This document shows, in pieces, positions 1-4,160 of a DNA stretch of 5,827 nucleotides. The notes under the pieces were generated by a model, which saw nothing but the letters and a program-made list of their open reading frames with translations, ran no database searches and was not told where the DNA came from. Origin of the DNA: Treponema sp. (lineage in GTDB: Bacteria; Spirochaetota; Spirochaetia; Treponematales; Breznakiellaceae); the NCBI GenBank assembly GCA_031258265.1, contig JAIRNB010000162.1:1-5827 (forward strand), read 5' to 3'. The number at the start of each line of letters is the position of its first letter. Positions within the stretch are counted from its first letter, which is position 1. The translations under genes and the position numbers were made by a program.

Positions 1-180
1 GCCGTTGATATACGGGCCATGGTACGGAACCGGATAAACCGGATGGATATGCTCCGGGTGGAAAAGATCATCCTGGATGTCATGGCAAACCAGCTTAAAT
101 GGATAGATGTCTTTGGCGCCATCCTGGGTTTTCTTATCGGCCTGTTCCAGGCCCTCTTCGGCTGGCTTATGCGGGGCTGA
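1..180 (+). CDS. DUF445 family membrane protein, C-terminal fragment (5' end outside window)
   Basis: Frame 1 is open from the first base to a TGA at 178-180 and gives the last 59 residues of a protein whose beginning lies outside the window. The tail has the pattern typical of the end of DUF445 proteins: a charged amphipathic helix (about fragment residues 3-33, with R-N-R-I-N-R and E-K-I-I-L-D), then L-K-W-I-D and a Gly-rich hydrophobic helix (about 37-57, containing G-A-I-L-G-F-L-I-G-L-F-Q). The last helix is probably a membrane segment close to the C-terminus. The molecular function of DUF445 proteins is poorly defined, so none is assigned. The gene runs toward the tRNA gene, with 17 bases between its stop codon and the tRNA 3' end, and no U-tract terminator is seen after it. 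The family call comes from pattern recognition on a short tail. Confidence 0.72.
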   Translation, partial: AVDIRAMVRNRINRMDMLRVEKIILDVMANQLKWIDVFGAILGFLIGLFQALFGWLMRG

Positions 181-197
181 CGGGAACTGAACCGGAA

Positions 198-269
198 AGC
201 GGGAAACGGGAGTTGGACCCGCGACATCGACCTTGGCAAGGTCGCGCTCTACCACTGAGCTATTCCCGC
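198..269 (-). tRNA. tRNA-Gly (anticodon GCC)
   Basis: The minus strand folds into a full 72-nt cloverleaf. The acceptor stem is GCGGGAA (269-263) paired with TTCCCGC (205-199), and the discriminator is U (198). The D-arm is GCTC/GAGC with loop AGTGGTA. The anticodon stem is CGACC/GGTCG with loop TTGCCAA, and anticodon GCC lies at 237-235. The variable loop is ATGTC, and the T-stem is GCGGG/CCCGT with one G-U pair. The 3' CCA is not encoded: the discriminator is followed by TTC, so a CCA-adding enzyme is needed. The T-loop reads TCCAACT, which puts C rather than U at position 55. G18, G19 and C56 of the elbow are kept. The gene has its own promoter at 319-347. It reads GGC and GGU glycine codons. 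Confidence 0.96.
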
Positions 270-318
270 ACGAGCCGTAAAACGGCGCTTCGCAGGCCCT
301 GGCGGACCCACTTTGATA

Positions 319-347
319 ACCATATAGACAATGAAAAAATTTGTCAA
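319..347 (-). promoter_or_regulatory. sigma70-type promoter of the tRNA-Gly gene
   Basis: On the minus strand a perfect -35 box TTGACA (347-342) is followed by a 17-base spacer and the -10 box TATGGT (324-319, 4 of 6 consensus bases). Transcription should start near base 312, about 43 nt before the tRNA 5' end at 269. The short leader contains a small hairpin, GCCGT-TTT-ACGGC (286-274), ending four bases before the mature tRNA. This might influence RNase P processing, but that is inference. The rest of the gap between the tRNA and the HAD gene (270-452) shows no open reading frame of its own. Confidence 0.75.
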
Positions 348-452
348 GGGCAGATTTTGGCGCGTTGACATGGGACATTACGGCGGTCGTACCGAAGATT
401 GTTGAATCCGCCGGGATTCCGGGCCTTCTACGGCCATAGGGTGGTTGGCGGC

Positions 453-1208
453 TTAAAAGCCCCGAATGTCCTCAAGGGAGATGTATGTAAGGTCCTTCCT
501 CAGCCGTCCGCCGCAGATCAGCGCCTCTTCCCCGCCGGGGTCTCCCAGCGAGGAGGCCACCCCGTCGGCTTCGGAAAAATCCTCATGCCGGGTGTAATAG
601 CTTTTGGTTATCAGGCACCGCATCCCGGCAGCCTTTGCCGCCAGGAGGCCGTTCCGGCTGTCTTCGATTACGCAGCAGCAGGCAGGGTCCAGGCCGTACT
701 TGTTTTTTGCCAACAAGTAGATGTCCGGGGCCGGTTTTTTCTTTGCCACCACATCCCCGCAGAAAAGTTCCGTGAACCAGGAAAATACCTGTTCACCGTA
801 GTTTTTCTTTAACAGGGCTTCCACACTCTCCCTGTGGGATGTGGAACAGACAAACAACAATATTCCCGCCCCATGGGCTTCCTCCACTATCCTGGCAATG
901 CCCGGACGGGGAGGCATGTCCCCCCGGTTTACCATTTCCTTGAAAATGGCGGTTTTTTCCACATAGATTTTCTGAATAAGTTCCGTTCCGAATTTATCAT
1001 CAGGAAATTTGGCGCGGTCCTTTTCAAAATAATATTTGAGCCGTTCCTTGCCGCCGGAAATAAGCACCAGTTCCCCGTACTCATCGGCCTGCCATTGGGC
1101 GTCAATTCCCAGGGATTTCATGGCCCGGTTATAGGCAACGCGGTGTCCGTCCCGTTCCGTTTCCGCCAGAACACCGTCACAATCAAAAAGCAGGGCCCGT
1201 AGATTCAT
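453..1208 (-). CDS. CbbY-like HAD-superfamily sugar-phosphate phosphatase
   Basis: This 251-residue protein is a HAD hydrolase with a C1 helical cap, at the usual length for the CbbY/beta-phosphoglucomutase group. Motif I is F-D9-C-D11-G-V-L, with D9 the nucleophile and D11 the acid/base. It runs straight into A-E-T-E-R-D-G-H-R (15-23), the CbbY signature whose E18 and H22 correspond to substrate residues in characterised CbbY. The cap has S-G-G-K-E-R (51-56). Motif II is around S122/T123, motif III is K156-K158 before P-A-P-D-I-Y, and motif IV is V-I-E182-D183-S. The tail pattern Y-T-x-x-E-D-F-x-x-A-D (205-215) also occurs in CbbY proteins. Characterised CbbY dephosphorylates xylulose-1,5-bisphosphate, a Rubisco inhibitor. 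No Rubisco is in view, so the substrate here is unknown. AAGGGG (1220-1215) lies 6 bases before the ATG. It is the last gene of the operon, 59 bases after the aldolase stop, and no clear terminator follows. Confidence 0.88.
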   Translation of the reverse strand: MNLRALLFDCDGVLAETERDGHRVAYNRAMKSLGIDAQWQADEYGELVLISGGKERLKYYFEKDRAKFPDDKFGTELIQKIYVEKTAIFKEMVNRGDMPPRPGIARIVEEAHGAGILLFVCSTSHRESVEALLKKNYGEQVFSWFTELFCGDVVAKKKPAPDIYLLAKNKYGLDPACCCVIEDSRNGLLAAKAAGMRCLITKSYYTRHEDFSEADGVASSLGDPGGEEALICGGRLRKDLTYISLEDIRGF

Positions 1209-1230
1209 AGAATTCCCCTTACATCAGACA

Positions 1231-1261
1231 AGAAAGTTCCGGGACCGGCTTTACCCGGAAC
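1231..1261 (-). terminator. stem-loop with U-rich tail between the aldolase and HAD genes (weak terminator or processing site)
   Basis: On the minus strand a perfect 8-bp stem GTTCCGGG (1261-1254)/CCCGGAAC (1243-1236) encloses a 10-nt loop and is followed by TTTCTTGT. The stem is strong, but the U-tract is interrupted by C and the loop is long. Partial termination or a 3'-end stabilising hairpin is therefore more likely than a full stop. It sits just after the aldolase stop codon (1268) and before the ribosome binding site of the HAD gene (1220-1215). Confidence 0.5.
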
Positions 1262-1267
1262 AGCCGC

Positions 1268-2119
1268 TTAGCGCGGCGGCTTAAAGCGGAGAATATGCTC
1301 CGCCACAACTTTCCGAACCGAAGTTTCCGCCGCGTCGTTCAGTTTTATGGGGTTATACTCGTCCCGGTGGTCCTCCCAGTAGCCCCGCAGACCGTCGATA
1401 TAGGCGTATTTAAGGGCGGTTGATACATTGATCTTGGAAGCCCCGCCCCGGATAAGGGCATGGAACTGTTCAGCCGTAAGGCCCGTTCCGCCGTGTACTA
1501 CTATAGGAACGGCGGTACTGCCGGACAGACGCTTTACCAGATCATAATTAAGATTCACCGCCTTTTTGTAGAGTCCGTGGGCCGTCCCGATGGCGGGGGC
1601 AAAGGCGTCCACATCCGTACCGTCAATGAATTTTATCGAATCTTCGTAACCGGCAAGCTGCTGTTCATCGGCGGCAATTTCTTCTTCAACTCCCTTTATT
1701 ATTCCCAGTTCCCCTTCCACGCCGGCGCCCCGGTTTTTCGCGTATTTTTTTATTTCGGCGGTGATCCTGATATTTTCCTCCAGCGGTTTGGCGGACATAT
1801 CGATCATCACCGAATCCCAGCCGGCGTCCACACATTTTTTCGCCAGTTCAGGGTCCGTACAGTGATCAAGATGAAAGAGAACCGGAACCCGCGCCCCTCT
1901 CCGCAGGAGGTCCATCATGGCAAAAAGTTCATCCACCCCGAATTTTTTTACCGTCCCCACCGATGTCTGGATCAGGATAGGGACGGCCGTTTCATTCGCC
2001 GCGGCAATCGCCGCCCGGCAGCTTAAATAACAGGTAATATTAAAAGCCCCCACAGCGTAACCTTCGGAACGGGCCTCTCGCAGCAGCTCTTTAAGACCGG
2101 GCCTTTCGTTATTCATCAT
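1268..2119 (-). CDS. class II (zinc-dependent) ketose-bisphosphate aldolase, GatY/KbaY/Fba type
   Basis: This is a cytoplasmic TIM-barrel aldolase that should split a ketose (bis)phosphate into dihydroxyacetone phosphate and an aldehyde, using zinc. Numbering from the chosen start, it shows G-A-F-N (24-27), F-H83-L-D85-H86-C with catalytic Asp and zinc His, V-E135-G-E-L-G, G-T-A-H181-G-L-Y-K with a zinc His, V-V-H209-G-G-T-G with the third zinc His and phosphate loop, and K-I-N-V-S-T (229-234). At 283 residues it matches the roughly 284-residue GatY/KbaY/Fba group. The frame stays open to a TTG at 2146 and also has ATGs at 2131, 2122, 2119 and 2116. The TTG lies inside a stable hairpin, and the only Shine-Dalgarno-like GGAG (2129-2126) best fits 2119 or 2116. 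The substrate may be fructose-1,6- or tagatose-1,6-bisphosphate or another keto-sugar phosphate; sequence alone does not decide. It follows the permease genes and precedes the CbbY-like phosphatase. Confidence 0.92.
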   Translation of the reverse strand: MMNNERPGLKELLREARSEGYAVGAFNITCYLSCRAAIAAANETAVPILIQTSVGTVKKFGVDELFAMMDLLRRGARVPVLFHLDHCTDPELAKKCVDAGWDSVMIDMSAKPLEENIRITAEIKKYAKNRGAGVEGELGIIKGVEEEIAADEQQLAGYEDSIKFIDGTDVDAFAPAIGTAHGLYKKAVNLNYDLVKRLSGSTAVPIVVHGGTGLTAEQFHALIRGGASKINVSTALKYAYIDGLRGYWEDHRDEYNPIKLNDAAETSVRKVVAEHILRFKPPR

Positions 2120-2125
2120 CATTTT

Positions 2126-2129
2126 CTCC
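2126..2129 (-). promoter_or_regulatory. Shine-Dalgarno GGAG that decides the aldolase start
   Basis: On the minus strand GGAG (2129-2126) lies 3, 6 and 9 bases before the ATGs at 2122, 2119 and 2116. No comparable motif precedes the ATG at 2131 or the TTG at 2146. Spacing favours the start at 2119, with 2116 as alternative. The site lies six bases beyond the foot of the 2135-2168 hairpin, so ribosome access could be affected by that structure. Confidence 0.55.
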
Positions 2130-2134
2130 ATGGT

Positions 2135-2168
2135 GGCTGGTTTCAAAACTTCTGTTTTGAAACCAGCC
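2135..2168. repeat. perfect 15-bp inverted repeat (stem-loop) between the permease and aldolase genes
   Basis: GGCTGGTTTCAAAAC (2135-2149) and GTTTTGAAACCAGCC (2154-2168) are exact reverse complements separated by TTCT. In the operon's transcript (minus strand) this forms a long uninterrupted stem with an AGAA loop. No U-tract follows on either strand, so it is not a standard intrinsic terminator. It may protect the 3' end of the transporter message, act as a processing site, bind a regulator as a DNA palindrome, or be one copy of a dispersed REP-like palindrome. The 50 or so bases between it and the permease stop (2169-2218) are A-rich on the transcript strand and show no convincing promoter. 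Confidence 0.85.
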
Positions 2169-2218
2169 TGAGGGTAAATTGGACTTAATCAGCGGTTTTT
2201 GTTATTTTACGGGTTTTT

Positions 2219-3112
2219 TTATGCTTTGATAGCCCCAATCAACACACCTTTTACGAAATACCTTTGCAGGAATGGAAACACGCACATCACCGGCAGCATA
2301 ACCACAATAACGCAGGCCATTTTCATGCCGTCCACAAAATCGTCCCGAATCACCGCGGAGGAAACCGCCATGTTATCCGTTACCCTGGTTTCCAAAACTA
2401 TGGAACGGAGGATAAGCTGTAAAGGCACCAGATTGTTTTTCCGGATAAAGATCATGGCGTTGTACCATTCGTTCCACCGGTCAACGCTGTAGAAAAGGAT
2501 AATGGTGGCAATGATGGGCATGGACAGGGGAAGGATAAGCTGGAAGAGAATCCGCCATTCGCTGGCGCCGTCCAGTTTTGCCGATTCCATAAGGGATTCG
2601 GGGATAGTCGTGAAGTAGCTGCGCATGATGATCATATAAAAGCTGTTTATCCCATAGGCAAAAACCACGCTCCAGATAGTATTTGTCAGCTTGAGTTCCC
2701 GCATGAGCAGGTACATAGGGACAATACCACCGTTAAAGAGCATGGTAAAAATAATGCCGTAAAATATGATCTTTTTTCCGGGAAAGCTGGGACGGGTAAG
2801 GCCGTAGGCTACGCTAATGGTAAGGAACATATTTACCGGCACTCCCACCAGAAGAAAGATCAAAGTGGTCCGGTAGCCTATCCAAATTCTGCCGTCCGCG
2901 AACAGGCGCTCGTAGTTCTTGATGATAGGTCTTTTGGGAACCAGGAGGAGGGCGGTATCCAGGTATTCCTTGTGGGAGGAAAAGGAGATAGCCACCACAT
3001 TGATAAAGGGAACAATGATGATGAAGGCAAAGATCGTAAGAACTGCAAGCAGTACCAGATCAAGAAGTTCAAAACGGTTCTTAACATTCCTCAGTTTTCT
3101 AATGTTTGCCAT
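2219..3112 (-). CDS. carbohydrate ABC transporter permease, LplC/YtcP type
   Basis: This is one of the two inner-membrane subunits of a carbohydrate ABC importer (CUT1 type, MalG-like). The 297 residues contain about six hydrophobic helices, near 17-40, 82-105, 114-138, 145-165, 195-215 and 264-284. The cytoplasmic EAA loop that contacts the ATPase is clear: E176-S-A-K-L-D181-G182-A-S ending at P195. The segment F-N-G-G-I-V-P-M-Y-L-L (126-136) and the terminal G-V-L-I-G-A-I-K-A are typical of LplC/YtcP proteins. The ATG is preceded on the minus strand by AAGGAAAGG (3124-3116). The gene starts 45 bases after the stop of the partner permease. No hairpin separates the two, so equal expression of the subunits is expected. 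The substrate cannot be read from the sequence. Confidence 0.95.
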   Translation of the reverse strand: MANIRKLRNVKNRFELLDLVLLAVLTIFAFIIIVPFINVVAISFSSHKEYLDTALLLVPKRPIIKNYERLFADGRIWIGYRTTLIFLLVGVPVNMFLTISVAYGLTRPSFPGKKIIFYGIIFTMLFNGGIVPMYLLMRELKLTNTIWSVVFAYGINSFYMIIMRSYFTTIPESLMESAKLDGASEWRILFQLILPLSMPIIATIILFYSVDRWNEWYNAMIFIRKNNLVPLQLILRSIVLETRVTDNMAVSSAVIRDDFVDGMKMACVIVVMLPVMCVFPFLQRYFVKGVLIGAIKA

Positions 3113-3157
3113 TTTCCTTTCCTTGTTAGTTCAATCCAGTTCAGTTCCCCGGCGGCT

Positions 3158-4105
3158 TTAACCAAAAAGTCCCGATCCGCTTACCAGCCGGGTAACTCTG
3201 TCGGCGGTAATCAGCAATATACAGTTGATCACCGAACGAACCAGGGCTACCGCGGTAGAAAAAGAGAAGTCCGAGGCGGATCTGAAGGTAACCCGGTAAA
3301 TATACATATCCAGACTTTCAGCGGCCCGGAACGTGGCGGCGTTACTGATGTTAAAGAGCTGATCAAAACCCGCGCTCATGACATAACCGATAGCCAAAAC
3401 CAGCATTACAATGATAGTGGCCTTTATTCCCGGAAAAGAAATATGGATTATCCTTTGGAAGCGGGAGGCCCCGTCTATTTCCGCCGCCTCGTACTGTTCC
3501 GTATCTATACCGGCCAAGGCCGCAAGGTAGATAATAGCGCTCCAACCGGAAGACTTCCAAATTTCGGTTATATAAACCAACGGGAGAAACGCGGGGATCG
3601 AACCGAGAAAGTTGACCGGGTCCCCTCCGGCCATCTTAATAATGGCGTTTACCATTCCATTCTGATTAAGGGTATTGTTAAGGATACTGGCCACGATTAC
3701 CCAGGAAAGAAAGTTGGGAAAGGTGTAGATTGTCTGGAGAATTTTTTTATACCGGCCTACCCTTAATTCGTTAATTGCCAGGGCCAGGATAATAGGAATG
3801 GGAAATGTAAAAACCAGGCGGCCAAGATTTATCTGGAGAGTCCGGAGAATAGATTCGGTAAAAGCCTGGTCCCGCAGAACATAGACATAGTTAAGAAGCC
3901 CGACCCAGGGACTGCGAAAAATTCCTAAATTCGCCTTAAAGGTTTTGAAAGCCAGGGTAAGGCCGTAGAGGGGCATGTAGGCAAAAATAATATACCAGGC
4001 AACTCCGGGCAGGAGTACCAGGTACACTTCTTTATTTTTAAGAATTCTCATTAAAAGAGAATCCCCGGCTTTTTTACTTAATGTCGTAATTCCAGAGCCC
4101 GCCAT
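3158..4105 (-). CDS. sugar ABC transporter permease, LplB type
   Basis: This is the second inner-membrane permease subunit (MalF-like position, LplB type), 315 residues long. A charged cytoplasmic N-terminus is followed by about six hydrophobic helices near 27-49, 92-112, 128-147, 172-198, 225-245 and 285-303. The segment Y-M-P-L-Y-G-L-T-L-A-F-K (43-54) is typical of LplB proteins. The EAA loop is E206-A-A-E-I-D211-G212-A-S ending at P225. The C-terminus S-G-S-G-L-F-G is also usual for the family. On the minus strand AGGAG (4116-4112) lies 6 bases before the ATG. It lies just downstream of the intrinsic terminator at 4154-4129, so its transcription depends on read-through from the binding-protein gene unless there is an unseen internal promoter. 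Confidence 0.95.
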   Translation of the reverse strand: MAGSGITTLSKKAGDSLLMRILKNKEVYLVLLPGVAWYIIFAYMPLYGLTLAFKTFKANLGIFRSPWVGLLNYVYVLRDQAFTESILRTLQINLGRLVFTFPIPIILALAINELRVGRYKKILQTIYTFPNFLSWVIVASILNNTLNQNGMVNAIIKMAGGDPVNFLGSIPAFLPLVYITEIWKSSGWSAIIYLAALAGIDTEQYEAAEIDGASRFQRIIHISFPGIKATIIVMLVLAIGYVMSAGFDQLFNISNAATFRAAESLDMYIYRVTFRSASDFSFSTAVALVRSVINCILLITADRVTRLVSGSGLFG

Positions 4106-4128
4106 GTATGTCTCCTGGAGTGGGATGT

Positions 4129-4154
4129 AAAAAAGCGGGGGTTTCCCCCCGCTT
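4129..4154 (-). terminator. intrinsic terminator/attenuator between the binding-protein and permease genes
   Basis: On the minus strand a perfect 9-bp stem AAGCGGGGG (4154-4146)/CCCCCGCTT (4141-4133) is closed by a GAAA tetraloop, and a run of six T spans the stem foot and tail (4134-4129). It begins six bases after the binding-protein stop codon (4161-4163). The Shine-Dalgarno of the next gene (4116-4112) lies just beyond it. Its form is that of a strong Rho-independent terminator. In the middle of a transporter operon it probably lets only part of the transcripts continue, giving more binding protein than permease. The other strand has no T-run, so it acts in one direction. Confidence 0.9.
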
Positions 4155-4160
4155 GGGAAA

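Noticed and set aside
99..368. An 89-codon plus-strand open frame covering the DUF445 end, the tRNA and its promoter
   Set aside because: It runs out of frame through the DUF445 tail and antisense through a complete tRNA gene, so it cannot be a real protein gene.
404..419. Hairpin GAATCC-GCCG-GGATTC downstream of the HAD gene as operon terminator
   Set aside because: The stem is only 6 bp and no U-run follows on the minus strand, so I could not support a terminator call.
399..812. A 137-codon plus-strand open frame over the HAD gene
   Set aside because: It is antisense to a gene with complete HAD motifs; its product resembles nothing and it has no credible ribosome site.
1460..2026. A 188-codon plus-strand open frame over the aldolase gene
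   Set aside because: It mirrors the aldolase coding strand, whose zinc and phosphate motifs are intact, so the plus-strand frame is a by-product of codon use.
2128..2137. GCCACCATGG on the minus strand at the aldolase start, identical to the eukaryotic Kozak consensus
   Set aside because: All neighbouring genes have bacterial Shine-Dalgarno sites and operon organisation. The match follows from the palindrome arm and ATG GAG context and is coincidence, not evidence of a eukaryotic or synthetic construct.
2202..2207. TAAAAT on the minus strand after the permease gene as a possible internal -10 box
   Set aside because: The best -35 candidate at 17-base spacing matches only three of six bases, and the region is simply A-rich.
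2972..3766. A 264-codon open frame on the plus strand across both permease genes
   Set aside because: It is antisense to two well-recognised permeases with EAA loops, crosses their intergenic gap, and its translation is low-complexity with no family pattern. It is a shadow frame.
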